Translations under genes and position numbers: made by a program
Notes under the pieces: generated by a model
The model's input: the letters and a program-made list of their open reading frames with translations, nothing else
Database searches by the model: none
Told to the model about the DNA's origin: nothing
Assembly (NCBI GenBank): GCA_017470995.1
Contig: JAFUXI010000071.1
Location: 39,457-103,456 of the forward strand
DNA: 64,000 nucleotides
Direction: 5' to 3'
Source of the DNA: Spirochaetales bacterium
GTDB lineage: Bacteria; Spirochaetota; Spirochaetia; Sphaerochaetales; Sphaerochaetaceae
Shown: in pieces, positions 34,643 to 44,569 of the stretch
Numbering within the stretch: position 1 is the first letter of the stretch
How the letters are laid out: each line of letters begins with the position of its first letter

Positions 34643-36163
34643 ATGAAAAAAGCAATTATCACCATTTTATGTCTGCTTCTTGTTTCCGCTTTCGTCTTTG
34701 CAGGCGGATCCAACGAAGGAGCTGCAGCTTCAGCTGCTCCGAAGTACAAGGAAGCCGTTGTCTGCGCTGACGGAAGCCAGATCACGACCGGCGACCCGCA
34801 GAGCATCAACAACCTGCAGCACAACAGACTGTTCAAGTGCTCCCACAATACTCTGGTTTCATACAACAGCGCCGCTGCAGTATACGAGCCCGAGCTGGCA
34901 ACAAGCTGGGAGTGGAGTTCGGATCTTCTGACTCTGACCCTCAAGCTCAGGGACGATGTCACATTCCAGAACGGCGAGAAGTTCACTGCAAACGACGTCA
35001 AGTATTCCTATGAGAGAATCATGGGCATGAACTCGACTGCATCTTCAAAGTTCGTCGGAGTCCTCGATCATGTAGAGGTCGTCGATGACTACACAGTCAA
35101 ACTCGTCCTTGTTTCACCGAACGTCGACTGGCTCGATACACTGGCTCTGCCTCTTGCATCAATCGTCAACCAGAAGGCAATCGAAGCCGATGCCCTCAAG
35201 GGACCGTGGGTCGGAACCGGTATGTGGATCATCACAGATCTCGAGGAAGGCGACTTCGTACATATGGTCAAGAACGACAACTACTGGGGAGACACAACTC
35301 CTACCAGAGAGCTCACCCTCCGCTATATCTCCGAGTCATCTGCAAGACTCATTGCCCTGCAGAACGGCGAGGTTGATGTCTGTATCGGACCTGCTACCAC
35401 AGAGAAGGGCTTCATCGAAGAGGATCCCACTCTCGAGCTGATCGAGATCCCGAGCTCAACCTGCTGCTACTTCGCATTCAACACATCCAAGGGACCCGGT
35501 GCTGACGAGAACCTCAGACTTGCCCTTGCACACTGCATCAACTACGAAGATGTCATCCTCGGAGCTTCCTCCGGAGAGGGAACCAGAGCCATTTCCAACT
35601 GGGGTCCTGTAACCTACGGTTATTATGATGGCTTCGGCGACTACACATATGATCTTGAGCTTGCAAAGCAGTACCTTGAGAAGTCTGCCTACAAGACTCT
35701 CACGATCAGCGTCAAGGACAGCGCAAGACTCAGAGCTGCACAGGTCATCCAGGCCAATGCAAAGGAAATCGGACTGACAATCAACATTGAAGAGCTTGAA
35801 GCCGCTGCACTGACGGCAAAGAGTGCCTTCAAGACTGCTGAGCATGAGTCAATGATCTACACCCTCGGATGGAACAGCTACGGAGATGATGCATCCCGTG
35901 CATACGGCGTAGGTTCCAACACCAACAAGGCAACACTGACCAACGACAGAGTCATGGAGCTTCTCAAGCTCGCAAGAGAGTGCACCGACGATGCACAGAG
36001 AAAGTCCTACTATGCTGAGATCCAGACTCTCAACCACGAGCATGCCTGGTATCTGCCTCTGTTCTATACAGAGCTCAGCGTTGCAGTAAACAAGGGTGTT
36101 TCGGGAGTCATCTGGGAAGGACACCAGAGCCACGACTACTCCAACATCGTAGTATCCATCTGA
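34643..36163 (+). CDS. Peptide ABC transporter substrate-binding protein (SBP family 5)
   Basis: This 506-aa exported protein is a family 5 solute-binding protein, which captures di- and oligopeptides or similar compounds. The signal peptide is MKKAIITILCLLLVSAFVFA. Family features include LATSWEWSSDLLTLTLKLRDDVTFQNGEKF (in part VTFQNGEKFTANDVKYSYER) and the C-terminal HEHAWYLPLFYTELSVAVNKGV type ending. The ATG at 34643 follows GGAG; the upstream extension to 34526 is not used. It leads a complete dpp-like operon. Placed next to a PGA-hydrolase locus, it may import gamma-glutamyl peptides, but this is inference. Confidence 0.9.
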   Translation: MKKAIITILCLLLVSAFVFAGGSNEGAAASAAPKYKEAVVCADGSQITTGDPQSINNLQHNRLFKCSHNTLVSYNSAAAVYEPELATSWEWSSDLLTLTLKLRDDVTFQNGEKFTANDVKYSYERIMGMNSTASSKFVGVLDHVEVVDDYTVKLVLVSPNVDWLDTLALPLASIVNQKAIEADALKGPWVGTGMWIITDLEEGDFVHMVKNDNYWGDTTPTRELTLRYISESSARLIALQNGEVDVCIGPATTEKGFIEEDPTLELIEIPSSTCCYFAFNTSKGPGADENLRLALAHCINYEDVILGASSGEGTRAISNWGPVTYGYYDGFGDYTYDLELAKQYLEKSAYKTLTISVKDSARLRAAQVIQANAKEIGLTINIEELEAAALTAKSAFKTAEHESMIYTLGWNSYGDDASRAYGVGSNTNKATLTNDRVMELLKLARECTDDAQRKSYYAEIQTLNHEHAWYLPLFYTELSVAVNKGVSGVIWEGHQSHDYSNIVVSI

Positions 36164-36180
36164 TTTCAGGATGTTTTTTC

Positions 36181-36213
36181 GAAACAGCGCCCCTGAAAAG
36201 GCGGCGCTGTTTC
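36181..36213 (+). other. Intercistronic hairpin between binding protein and permease genes
   Basis: GAAACAGCGCC (36181-36191) pairs perfectly with GGCGCTGTTTC (36203-36213). There is no strong T-run, so it may stabilise the 5' message or partly terminate, raising binding-protein output over the permeases. Confidence 0.65.
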
Positions 36214-36244
36214 TGTAATGGAATGACGTTTTAACGGAGGAATC

Positions 36245-37222
36245 ATGCACCGTTACGTAATTAAAAGAATCCTGCTGCTGATACCGGTGATCATCGGAGT
36301 ATCGTTCATGATCTACTTCATCATGGACCTTGCTCCCGGCGATATCATCACGCAGCTTGTAGGCGAAGATGCTTCTGAAGAGCAGATTGCAGCTTTGCGC
36401 CATCAATACGGATACGACCGTTCCGTATTCTACAGATATGGAAAATACATGCTGGGCCTTCTTCACGGAGACCTGGGAACATCATACATAACTAAGAAAC
36501 CTGTCTGGGATATGTATATCACAAGGCTCCCCAAGACATTCTGGCTGGCAATAGGAGCCAGCGTGGTCGCCATAGGCCTGAGCATTCCGCTGGGAATAGT
36601 GTCGGCGGTAAAGAGCGGATCTCTGATTGACAACTCCTGCATGGTCATGGCTCTGCTCGGGCTGTCCATGCCGAACTTCTGGCTTGGACTTCTGCTGATC
36701 ATCGAGTTCTCGTTGAATCTGGGCTGGGTTCCGTCCGGAGGTTTCCGGGGCTTCAGTTCCGTAATACTTCCTGCAATCACGATCGGAACCGGCCACATGG
36801 CGGTCATGACAAGAACCACCAGATCCTCGATGATCGACGTCATCAGGCAGGACTATCTGCGCACTGCAAGAGCCAAGGGAGTCAGCGAACACAAGGTCAT
36901 CACGAAGCATGCCTTCCGCAATGCCTTCATCCCGATTCTGACGATCATCGGCGGTCAGCTCTGCGCAGGAATCGGCGGTGCCGTCATTACCGAGTCCGTT
37001 TTCTCCTGGCCCGGTGTAGGAAGACTGATCATCGACTACGTGCATCAGCGTGACGTACCTGTCGTCACCGGTTCAATCATCATGACAACCATAATCACGG
37101 GTGTGATACACCTTGCGGTCGACCTTCTCTATGCTGTCGTTGACCCGAGAATCAAGGGTAAGTACAGCAGGAAGGGCCTCAGGCTTGCTCCGAGAGTGAA
37201 GACAAAGAGGGGTGCGGCATGA
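36245..37222 (+). CDS. dppB: Peptide ABC transporter permease DppB-like
   Basis: This 325-aa inner-membrane permease has about six membrane segments. The N-terminus MHRYVIKRILLLIPVIIGVSF is typical of DppB/OppB, and the EAA loop is seen in YLRTARAKGVSEHKVITKHAFRNAFIPI (in part RTARAKGVSEHKV). It follows AACGGAGG and overlaps the next gene by 4 bp (ATGA). It would form the translocation channel with DppC. Confidence 0.92.
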   Translation: MHRYVIKRILLLIPVIIGVSFMIYFIMDLAPGDIITQLVGEDASEEQIAALRHQYGYDRSVFYRYGKYMLGLLHGDLGTSYITKKPVWDMYITRLPKTFWLAIGASVVAIGLSIPLGIVSAVKSGSLIDNSCMVMALLGLSMPNFWLGLLLIIEFSLNLGWVPSGGFRGFSSVILPAITIGTGHMAVMTRTTRSSMIDVIRQDYLRTARAKGVSEHKVITKHAFRNAFIPILTIIGGQLCAGIGGAVITESVFSWPGVGRLIIDYVHQRDVPVVTGSIIMTTIITGVIHLAVDLLYAVVDPRIKGKYSRKGLRLAPRVKTKRGAA

Positions 37223-38109
37223 GAGAAAGAAATACACTTGTTTCAAGACAGTACAGAAAGAGAAGCAGGGCCGGAGAGGTCTGGCATCGCCTGAAGAAGA
37301 ACAAGGGTGCCATGATCGGACTTGGAATCATTGCCCTGTTGGCTCTGGTTGCCATCCTTGCGGATGTACTTGTCGACTATGACACACAGGTCATCGGCAT
37401 GACCCTCAAGGACAGGCTCCAGCATCCCAGCAAGGCTCATATCATGGGTACCGACGATCTCGGACGCGATATCTTCGCCAGACTCCTGTACGGTTCAAGA
37501 TTCAGCCTTTCGGTCGGAGTTGTTGCAGTTGCAATTGCCGTTGTGGTCGGAGTTATTCTCGGAGCCTTTGCCGGCTACTACACAGGCGGAATAGTCGAAG
37601 ACATAATCATGAGGGCTACGGACATATTTGCAGCAGTTCCCAACATGCTGATGGCTATTGTCATAGTCGCGGCCCTCGGTGCAAATACGCTGAACCTGAT
37701 GATCTCAGTCGGAGTCACCAGTATCCCGCAGTTTGTGAGAACCACGAGAGCTGCAGTTCTGACGGTAACCGGACAGGAATACATCGAGAGCGCCAGAGCA
37801 ATAGGCGAGAGCGAAACGAAGATCATCTTCAAGCACATCCTGCCCAACTGCCTCAGCCCGATTATTGTCCGTGTTACTCTCAGGGTTTCTTCGGCAATCA
37901 TATCTGCATCGTCCTTGAGCTTCCTGGGACTCGGTGTTCCGGCCCCCGCTCCGGAGTGGGGTTCGATGCTTTCTTCGGGAAGAGCCTATCTCAGAGGTTA
38001 CAGCTACATGACGTTGTTCCCGGGCCTGGCAATCATGATTACTGTTCTGGCATTCAACATGGTCGGAGACGGCCTGCGTGATGCCATGGATCCCAAGCTT
38101 AAGAAATAA
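37219..38109 (+). CDS. dppC: Peptide ABC transporter permease DppC-like
   Basis: This 296-aa permease partners DppB. It has the N-terminal cytoplasmic basic segment, HIMGTDDLGRDIFARLLYGSR (key part GTDDLGRDIF), and the EAA loop ESARAIGESETKIIFKHILPN. These are the standard marks of DppC/OppC. Overlap with dppB and a 11-nt gap with AAGGAGG before dppD show one operon. Confidence 0.92.
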   Translation: MRERNTLVSRQYRKRSRAGEVWHRLKKNKGAMIGLGIIALLALVAILADVLVDYDTQVIGMTLKDRLQHPSKAHIMGTDDLGRDIFARLLYGSRFSLSVGVVAVAIAVVVGVILGAFAGYYTGGIVEDIIMRATDIFAAVPNMLMAIVIVAALGANTLNLMISVGVTSIPQFVRTTRAAVLTVTGQEYIESARAIGESETKIIFKHILPNCLSPIIVRVTLRVSSAIISASSLSFLGLGVPAPAPEWGSMLSSGRAYLRGYSYMTLFPGLAIMITVLAFNMVGDGLRDAMDPKLKK

Positions 38110-38120
38110 GGAGGCCTGCA

Positions 38121-39131
38121 ATGGAAAACAAGAATGATCTGATTCTGGAAGTGGACCACCTTACGGTCAACTATGAGCTTGAGGATGAAACCGTCGAGGC
38201 TGTCAGGGACGTGTCTTTCCAGCTGGGAAGGGGAAAGACCCTGGGTCTGGTAGGAGAGACCGGAGCCGGCAAGACCACGACTGCATTGTCCATATTGAAT
38301 CTCATCCCGGATCCGCCGGGAGTCATCAAGGGCGGAACAATCAAGCTTGACGGTGATAATGTTCTCGATAAGACGATCAAGGAAATGTCGAGAATCCGCG
38401 GAAAGGAAGTGTCGATGATCTTCCAGGATCCGATGACAAGTCTCAATCCGGTCTTCACCGTCGGCGACCAGATTGCCGAGGCCATCATGATTCATGAGAA
38501 ACTGGACAAGAAGGCCGCATTCGAGAAGGCGCAGGAGATGCTCCAGATAGTTGGAATTCCCGGAGAGAGAGCTGCAGAGTATCCGCATCAGTTCTCAGGT
38601 GGAATGAAGCAACGTGTCGTCATCGCCATTGCCCTTGCATGTAATCCGCAGCTTCTGATTGCAGACGAACCGACCACCGCTTTGGACGTTACGATCCAGG
38701 CTCAGGTTCTGGATCTGATGAAAGAGCTGAAGAAAAAGTACGGAATGGCCATGATTCTGATTACCCATGATCTGGGTATCATCGCTGAGACATGTGACGA
38801 TGTCGCTGTCATGTATGCCGGAAAGATAATCGAGCGCGGTTCACTGGAAGAGGTTTTCAACACCGCCAGGCATCCTTATACCGAGGGTCTGTTCAACAGT
38901 CTGCCCAACATCGCAGAGCGCAAGGAGAGGCTCAAGCCTATTCCCGGACTCATGCCCGATCCTACCAAACTGCCCAAGGGTTGTGCCTTTGCACCCAGAT
39001 GCCCGTATGCCAAACCTTCATGCATAGACGTAATGCCGGAAGAAAGGCACTTCGGAGGTACGCATTACTGCAGCTGCAATGCTTACGATGACGAGAGCTT
39101 CCATCTTGAAAGGGAGGATATAGTACTATGA
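38121..39131 (+). CDS. dppD: Peptide ABC transporter ATPase DppD-like
   Basis: This 336-aa ATPase has Walker [10 protein letters not shown], the ABC signature FSGGMKQRV, Walker [13 protein letters not shown] and the switch histidine in LITHDLG. The C-terminal oligopeptide-transporter extension contains the [12 protein letters not shown] cysteine motif. That motif and the RHPYTEGL segment are diagnostic of the DppD/OppD class. Its stop overlaps the dppF start by 4 bp. Confidence 0.93.
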   Translation: MENKNDLILEVDHLTVNYELEDETVEAVRDVSFQLGRGKTLGLVGETGAGKTTTALSILNLIPDPPGVIKGGTIKLDGDNVLDKTIKEMSRIRGKEVSMIFQDPMTSLNPVFTVGDQIAEAIMIHEKLDKKAAFEKAQEMLQIVGIPGERAAEYPHQFSGGMKQRVVIAIALACNPQLLIADEPTTALDVTIQAQVLDLMKELKKKYGMAMILITHDLGIIAETCDDVAVMYAGKIIERGSLEEVFNTARHPYTEGLFNSLPNIAERKERLKPIPGLMPDPTKLPKGCAFAPRCPYAKPSCIDVMPEERHFGGTHYCSCNAYDDESFHLEREDIVL

Positions 39132-40084
39132 GTGACATCCTGTTGGAGGTGAAGAACCTCAAGAAATACTTCAAGACCCCCAAAGGAATGCTCCATGCGG
39201 TGGACGATGTCTCATTTACCATAGAGCGTGGTAAAACTTTGGGTATTGTCGGCGAATCAGGCTGTGGAAAATCAACTACCGGACGTTGTATCATGCGGCT
39301 GATAGAACCCACAAGCGGTCAGGTCATCTTTGACGGGGTGGATCTTGCATCCCTCTCCGGACGCCAGATGAGAAAGGCCCGCAAGGACATCCAGATAATC
39401 TTCCAGGACCCGTTCTCATCCCTGGATCCCAGACAGACCGTTCTTCAGGCAATTGCCGAGCCGATCATCCAGAACAAGCTGATCAAGGGTACTGCAGCAA
39501 TCGAGAAGCGCGTTCTGGAGCTGATGGAGACGGTAGGTCTTGCAGAGAGACTCATCAACTCCTATCCGCATGAGCTGGATGGCGGAAGACGTCAGAGAAT
39601 CGGAATCGCCCGCGCCTTGAGCGTGCAGCCCAAGCTGATCATCTGTGACGAACCGGTATCGGCTCTGGATGTTTCCATTCAGGCACAGATCCTGAACCTT
39701 CTTGAAGACCTGCAGGAGAAGCTGGGACTGACCTATATCTTCATTACCCACGACCTCAGCGTCGTGAACCATTTCTCGGATGATATTGCTGTCATGTATC
39801 TTGGCAAGATGGTGGAGAAAGCCCCTGCAGAAGAACTGTTTGCACATCCGACGCATCCGTATACCAAGGCTCTGCTTTCTGCAATCCCGGTACCGGATCT
39901 GAGATACAAGCAGGACAGGATCCTTCTCAAGGGTGAGATTGCCTCACCGGTCAATCCGCCGGACCAGTGTCGCTTCCGCAAGCGCTGCTATATGTCATGC
40001 GACCAGTGCAAGGGCAAGGAGCCGAGTCTTGTCGAAATGACGCCCAACCATTTCGTTGCCTGTCATCTCTGCCAGATCGGCTGA
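39128..40084 (+). CDS. dppF: Peptide ABC transporter ATPase DppF-like
   Basis: This 318-aa ATPase carries Walker [10 protein letters not shown], Walker [13 protein letters not shown], the switch histidine FITHDLS and the C-terminal [14 protein letters not shown] cysteine cluster of DppF/OppF. The signature motif reads LDGGRRQRI rather than the usual SGGQRQR form, a moderate deviation (Asp in place of Ser) that may slow ATP turnover. It overlaps dppD by ATGA and completes the transporter. Confidence 0.92.
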   Translation: MSDILLEVKNLKKYFKTPKGMLHAVDDVSFTIERGKTLGIVGESGCGKSTTGRCIMRLIEPTSGQVIFDGVDLASLSGRQMRKARKDIQIIFQDPFSSLDPRQTVLQAIAEPIIQNKLIKGTAAIEKRVLELMETVGLAERLINSYPHELDGGRRQRIGIARALSVQPKLIICDEPVSALDVSIQAQILNLLEDLQEKLGLTYIFITHDLSVVNHFSDDIAVMYLGKMVEKAPAEELFAHPTHPYTKALLSAIPVPDLRYKQDRILLKGEIASPVNPPDQCRFRKRCYMSCDQCKGKEPSLVEMTPNHFVACHLCQIG

Positions 40085-40114
40085 CGGACAGGAGGGGTAA
40101 AAGAGGAATTAATT

Positions 40115-40885
40115 ATGAGTGATAGAATCAGAATCAGATGGCTAACCAACGCCAGCTTCGAGATACAGGGTTGCGGACAGGTGATTCTCACGGATCCCTG
40201 CCTGCACCAGAGCACATACAAGGGAATTGATGCTTCCTCGTTCGAGAAAGTGGACCATGTTGTGGTTTCACACCTGCATTGGGACCACATCACGGAACTT
40301 CCGATAATAGAGAACAAGCATCATCCGTTCATCTATACCGGAGCTCTGGGCGCCGATCTGCTTGCATCTTGGCTTGACTGCAATACAACCTTCATCTTCC
40401 CGATGTTCCCGGATCAGGAACTGGACATGGGACCGGTGAAGATCAAGATGTTCTACAACCGTCATGCCAACGTAGGAAAAACCAAGAGCCAGCAGGCTGC
40501 CAAATGCGAGGAGTATGATTTCATGAAGCTCTATCCCGGTCTGGACAAGCTCCAGAGCATGGGAGGCATGGAGATGTGCTCCTATCTGATTACCTTCGAG
40601 AACGGCTTCAAGATTCTGTTCTGGGGCGGAAACATTGCTCAGAACCAGATTTCACACCTCAGGGGTCTCAAGCCGGATGTTGCACTGATGCAGTATTCCA
40701 AGCAGGGTGCAGTCGCTCTTACCGAGTTGGCAGAAGCAGTGGATCCTGGTGTTCTGATCCCGCATCATCACGATCTGAAGATCCCGTTTACCGATGAGCG
40801 CACTCAGGAGAAGCTTAGGGTTCTGAAGGAAACCTACAGGGGGAAACTCATCTGCCCGGAAAACGGACAGTGGCTTGAATTCTGA
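40115..40885 (+). CDS. MBL-fold metal-dependent hydrolase (UlaG-like)
   Basis: This 256-aa protein belongs to the metallo-beta-lactamase fold superfamily. The metal motif HLHWDH (53-58) is intact and IPHHHDL near residue 215 supplies a later ligand. The UlaG-like branch hydrolyses phosphodiester or lactone bonds in sugar derivatives, but many members are of unknown role. It begins 30 bp after dppF and is probably in the same operon. No signal peptide is present. Confidence 0.82.
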   Translation: MSDRIRIRWLTNASFEIQGCGQVILTDPCLHQSTYKGIDASSFEKVDHVVVSHLHWDHITELPIIENKHHPFIYTGALGADLLASWLDCNTTFIFPMFPDQELDMGPVKIKMFYNRHANVGKTKSQQAAKCEEYDFMKLYPGLDKLQSMGGMEMCSYLITFENGFKILFWGGNIAQNQISHLRGLKPDVALMQYSKQGAVALTELAEAVDPGVLIPHHHDLKIPFTDERTQEKLRVLKETYRGKLICPENGQWLEF

Positions 40886-40893
40886 AAACTGAC

Positions 40894-41658
40894 ATGAAGA
40901 GACTATGTTATTTTGCAGCATGTCTGATTCTCATCTGTGTTTTGCTTGTTTCCTGTGCAAGTACGGGAAGCAGGCAAAAGGATGAGGTCAAAATCCTTTT
41001 CATCGGAAACAGCTTCACATACGGCAACAACCTTCCGTGGCTGTTCGGGAACATCTGCGAAAGCTGCGGATATACCGGTGTGAAAGTCGATTCCGTGATG
41101 ATGGGCTCATACACTCTCGAGATGTACTGTGATCCCGAGAACAAGTATTGCCGGCAGATCGAGGACCTGCTATCCGAAACTGCCTATGATATCGTGATTC
41201 TTCAGGAGCAGAGCATCCGTCCTATCAACGATTACGACAAGTTCCACGATGCCGCTGCGACTCTCACGGAGAAAGCCCGTGCCAATGGTGCCAGGGTGCT
41301 GCTCTATGAGACCTGGGGTTATGCCGAAGGATATCCCGATCTGAAGTACAACGGATGGACGACTGCCCAGATGGAGAGTCTGCTTGCAGATGCATATACC
41401 CGACTTGCAGAAGAGCTCGGCGTCGAAGTTGTCTACTGCGGATCCGTGATGGCTGACATGTATTCCAAGGGAACCGACATTCCGCTGTATCACAAGGATC
41501 TCAAGCATCCGGGAATAGGCGGAAGCTATCTTGTTGCATTGACGTTCTTCAACTACATATTCGGGGAGGATACGACCAAGGTCCCATACCAGCCCAAGGC
41601 ATTGACCGACCAACAATCCGATCTTCTGAAGCAGGAAGTCATGACATTCTTCCGATAG
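40894..41658 (+). CDS. SGNH/DUF4886-like lipoprotein hydrolase
   Basis: This 254-aa protein has a lipoprotein signal with the lipidated Cys21 (LLVSC). The mature domain opens with ILFIGNSFTYGNNLP, the GDSL-like block with the candidate nucleophile serine, then VILQEQSIRPI, and ends with LKHPGIGGSYL, supplying the Asp/His pair. This pattern fits the SGNH-type DUF4886 family of likely esterases. A homologous domain is present in the lipoprotein encoded at 62360-63607. Substrate unknown, possibly acylated cell-surface or dietary carbohydrate. Confidence 0.8.
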   Translation: MKRLCYFAACLILICVLLVSCASTGSRQKDEVKILFIGNSFTYGNNLPWLFGNICESCGYTGVKVDSVMMGSYTLEMYCDPENKYCRQIEDLLSETAYDIVILQEQSIRPINDYDKFHDAAATLTEKARANGARVLLYETWGYAEGYPDLKYNGWTTAQMESLLADAYTRLAEELGVEVVYCGSVMADMYSKGTDIPLYHKDLKHPGIGGSYLVALTFFNYIFGEDTTKVPYQPKALTDQQSDLLKQEVMTFFR

Positions 41659-41688
41659 GACTGTTATACTTCCGGCAGGAGAATAAGT

Positions 41689-42606
41689 ATGTCGTTGACC
41701 TCCAGAATGCTTCAGAAAGCCTTTGTGCTTGCCGATTCTCAGAAAAACAAGGGGCAGGTTACTCCGGAAAGTATCATCCGCTTCGATGACATCGTCTACG
41801 GACCGGATCAGAAATGGAATGTCCTGGATGTCTACAGGCTGCGTGATGCACAGGGCAAGCTGCCAGTGATAATCGATGTGCACGGAGGCGGCTGGGTCTA
41901 TGGTGATAAGGAAGTCTATCAGTATTACTGCATGGCTCTTGCCCGCCGCGGATTTGCAGTAGTGAATTTCACATACCGCCTTGCTCCCGAGTTCATATTC
42001 CCGTCCAGCATGGAGGATACCGATCTTGTGGTGCGCTTCGTGCTGTCCCATGCCGAAGAGTATGGCTTTGACCTGGACAATGTATTCATGGTCGGAGACT
42101 CTGCCGGAGCTCACATGGTAACCATGTACAGTCTGATGTGCACGGACCGTTCGTATGCATCCGAAGCCGTAGGAGTGGTTCCTCCTGACGGCTTTGTCCC
42201 CAAGGCAGTGGTCCTTAACTGCGGCATCTACGATATCATCGAGATGCTCAGAAACAACGGACCTTCGATAATTCTTCTGAAACCTCTTGTGAAGGATCTT
42301 CTCGGAGTGGATTCCATGACTGCTGAAATCGAGGCCGAGAAGGAGAGGATCCTCAGCCCCTGCAGATTCATAGGCCCGACTTTTCCCCCGGCCTTTGTGA
42401 TGACCAGCAATGCCGACTTCATGAAGGAGCAGCCCGCATTCCTGATTCCACAGCTTGAGAAGAACGGCATAGTTCACGTCTACAAGGTTTACGGAGAGAA
42501 GGGCGGCAAGTCACTGGCACATGTGTTTCACTGTGATCCGAGGCTGGATGAGGCCAGAATCTGCAATGATGAGGAAATGGCATTCCTCAAGTCTTTTGTT
42601 GTCTGA
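41689..42606 (+). CDS. Alpha/beta hydrolase (HSL-like esterase)
   Basis: This 305-aa cytoplasmic protein is an alpha/beta-fold esterase of the hormone-sensitive lipase type. The oxyanion motif HGGGW is at 65-69 and the nucleophile elbow GDSAG at 136-140 (Ser138). The catalytic His is probably in SLAHVFHCDP near residue 278. AGGAG precedes the ATG. It follows a putative SGNH esterase, so both may deacylate related substrates; the true substrate is unknown. Confidence 0.88.
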   Translation: MSLTSRMLQKAFVLADSQKNKGQVTPESIIRFDDIVYGPDQKWNVLDVYRLRDAQGKLPVIIDVHGGGWVYGDKEVYQYYCMALARRGFAVVNFTYRLAPEFIFPSSMEDTDLVVRFVLSHAEEYGFDLDNVFMVGDSAGAHMVTMYSLMCTDRSYASEAVGVVPPDGFVPKAVVLNCGIYDIIEMLRNNGPSIILLKPLVKDLLGVDSMTAEIEAEKERILSPCRFIGPTFPPAFVMTSNADFMKEQPAFLIPQLEKNGIVHVYKVYGEKGGKSLAHVFHCDPRLDEARICNDEEMAFLKSFVV

Positions 42607-42658
42607 AACAGACGATTCCATGCTATATTATGAACAACTCTTTAAGTGAGGTTTCACG

Positions 42659-43768
42659 ATGACATTCGGTCTTTATGTGATCTGGGTGGTCCAGACGATA
42701 GCAGCCTATGCGATATTGTTCCTGATTCAGCTTCCGATGCGACGCCATGCAGGATGGATTCTGCGTGCCGTGGTCTTTGCAGTCAAGCTGGTGCTTCTTG
42801 TTGCCTGCGCCTATCTTGCCGTTGCGTCAGACTCCTGGATAACCTGGAATCTGAACTATACGATAGGTGCGTTCTATCTGGCGATAATGGGAGACCTGCT
42901 CTCAGACATAGTGACCTTGCCAATCGTTATTATCAAAAAAAGAGAGGGCAGTATTACAATTCAGGCTATCGTTTCTCTTGTCCTGACACTTCTGGTCCTT
43001 ATTCTCGGAGCAGTGAACATGCAGAGCGTGAAGAAAAACGAGCTCACATATACTTCGGAGAAGCTTACCAGAAGACATCGCTTCGTATTCTTGTCAGATC
43101 TTCATGTTGGGTCTTCGCAAAGCGCTGAAGTCGTCGAGAAGACGATCCTTGAGATAGCATCACTCAGACCGGATTTCGTTGTTCTTGGAGGAGACATTAC
43201 GGATGAGTTCTCAACCGAGGATGAGATGGTGACCACATACAGCCTTCTGGGCTCCATGGATATCCCGGTCTATTTCATCTACGGCAACCACGACCGTCAG
43301 CCCAATGCGGATCTGGCAGGCGGCGCCAAATTCAGTCCGGAGAAACTTGAAGAGACCCTCAGGTACTACGGAATTATCATTCTCAAGGATGAATGGGTGC
43401 AGATATCGCCCGACCTGGTGCTCATGGGGCGTGAGGATAAGTCCGATCCTTCACGTCTTGCCGTCGAAGATCTGAAGCCGAGACCGGAGAATGCATATGT
43501 AGTCAACATAGACCACTCTCCCTATCAGACAGAGGACATCATCGCGACCAAGGCAGATCTGCAGCTTTCAGGCCACACCCACGCGGGGCAGTATTTCCCG
43601 CTCCAGCTCGTCTACAACCTTACGGGCTACGATGCATACGGCAGCTACCGTTACGGGGAAACTGATCTCTATGTCTCTTCCGGAATCGCAGGTTGGAGCC
43701 TGCCTCTGAGAACTGAGGAACACTGCGAGTATCTGTTGGTTGACCTCATTCCCGCATCCTATAGGTAG
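42659..43768 (+). CDS. Membrane-anchored calcineurin-like metallophosphoesterase (YkuE-like)
   Basis: This 369-aa protein has about four N-terminal membrane segments (1-120) followed by a metallophosphoesterase domain. All five metal motifs are seen: SDLHVG, GGDITDE, YGNHDRQ, NIDHSP and SGHTHAGQ. This is the layout of YkuE-type phosphoesterases, whose substrates include phospholipid-like or nucleotide compounds. It is not a CapA/PgsA-type protein, so it does not fill the missing PGA export function. GAGG lies before the ATG. The SDR gene follows after 3 bp. Confidence 0.87.
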   Translation: MTFGLYVIWVVQTIAAYAILFLIQLPMRRHAGWILRAVVFAVKLVLLVACAYLAVASDSWITWNLNYTIGAFYLAIMGDLLSDIVTLPIVIIKKREGSITIQAIVSLVLTLLVLILGAVNMQSVKKNELTYTSEKLTRRHRFVFLSDLHVGSSQSAEVVEKTILEIASLRPDFVVLGGDITDEFSTEDEMVTTYSLLGSMDIPVYFIYGNHDRQPNADLAGGAKFSPEKLEETLRYYGIIILKDEWVQISPDLVLMGREDKSDPSRLAVEDLKPRPENAYVVNIDHSPYQTEDIIATKADLQLSGHTHAGQYFPLQLVYNLTGYDAYGSYRYGETDLYVSSGIAGWSLPLRTEEHCEYLLVDLIPASYR

Positions 43769-43771
43769 GTC

Positions 43772-44569
43772 ATGGACAAGGGTACTGTTGTAGTAACAGG
43801 CGCCGCAGGCGGGATGGGGCAGGCTGTATGCCGTCTCCTTTGCGAAAGAGGCTATCGGGTCTGGAAACTGGATATTGCAGACAGGAATGACACTGATTAC
43901 ATCCGTACGGATATCACCTCGGAGCAGTCCGTCTTGTCTGCCGCGGATCATATCAGGTCCGTCTCCGGTAAGGTCGATGCCGTTGTGAACATGGCAGGCA
44001 TCTATGACATGAACTCCCTGGTCGAAATGTCCGAAGAGGAATTCCTCAGGATTTTCAATATCAATTTCTTCGGAATGTACAGGGTGAACAAGGCCTTTCT
44101 TCCGCTTTTGAATCCCAACTCAAGGATAGTGATGGTCTCCAGCGAGCTGGCCCCACTGGATCCTTTGCCGTTTACGGGCATCTACGGGATAACCAAAAGC
44201 ACGATCGAGAAGTACGCCTATTCCCTGAGGATGGAGCTTCAGCTTCTGGGCCACAGCGTGTCCGTAATCAGGCCCGGGGCAGTGAAAACCTCGCTTCTGG
44301 ATGTGTCGCAGAAAAGGATAGAGCATTTCTGTGCCAACACCGAGCTCTACAAGAACACTTCAAGGCGCTTTCTGGCGTTGGTGAATAAGGTCGAGACTGC
44401 AAACGTCCTGCCCGAGAAGGTGGCCCGCGTTGTGCTTCGTTCTCTGGAAGACAGGCACCCGCGCTATGTGTACAACCTGAACCGGAGCCCATTGCTTCGC
44501 CTTCTGAACATCCTGCCACAGCACATGCAGAACTGGATAATCAGAAAAATACTGTCCGATCGGAAATAG
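43772..44569 (+). CDS. Short-chain dehydrogenase/reductase
   Basis: This 265-aa SDR has the nucleotide-binding TGAAGGMG motif (residues 9-16), NMAG, and the catalytic YGITK (Tyr-x-x-x-Lys) with upstream MVSSE serine. The C-terminal PQHMQNWIIRKIL is similar in shape to the lysophospholipid or lipid-linked SDRs, but the substrate is not clear. It starts 3 bp after the phosphoesterase gene with a weak AGGTAGG site. Its stop codon is the first element of a tandem hairpin array. Confidence 0.85.
   Translation: MDKGTVVVTGAAGGMGQAVCRLLCERGYRVWKLDIADRNDTDYIRTDITSEQSVLSAADHIRSVSGKVDAVVNMAGIYDMNSLVEMSEEEFLRIFNINFFGMYRVNKAFLPLLNPNSRIVMVSSELAPLDPLPFTGIYGITKSTIEKYAYSLRMELQLLGHSVSVIRPGAVKTSLLDVSQKRIEHFCANTELYKNTSRRFLALVNKVETANVLPEKVARVVLRSLEDRHPRYVYNLNRSPLLRLLNILPQHMQNWIIRKILSDRK

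Noticed and set aside
41170..42477. 435-aa minus-strand open frame across the SGNH and alpha/beta hydrolase genes
   Set aside because: It overlaps two clear plus-strand genes with catalytic motifs and shows no domain of its own.
42659..43768. The metallophosphoesterase as a stand-in for PgsA/CapA
   Set aside because: PgsA/CapA belongs to a distinct subfamily with a different motif set and topology; this protein has the YkuE-like form and lies 20 kb from pgsBC.
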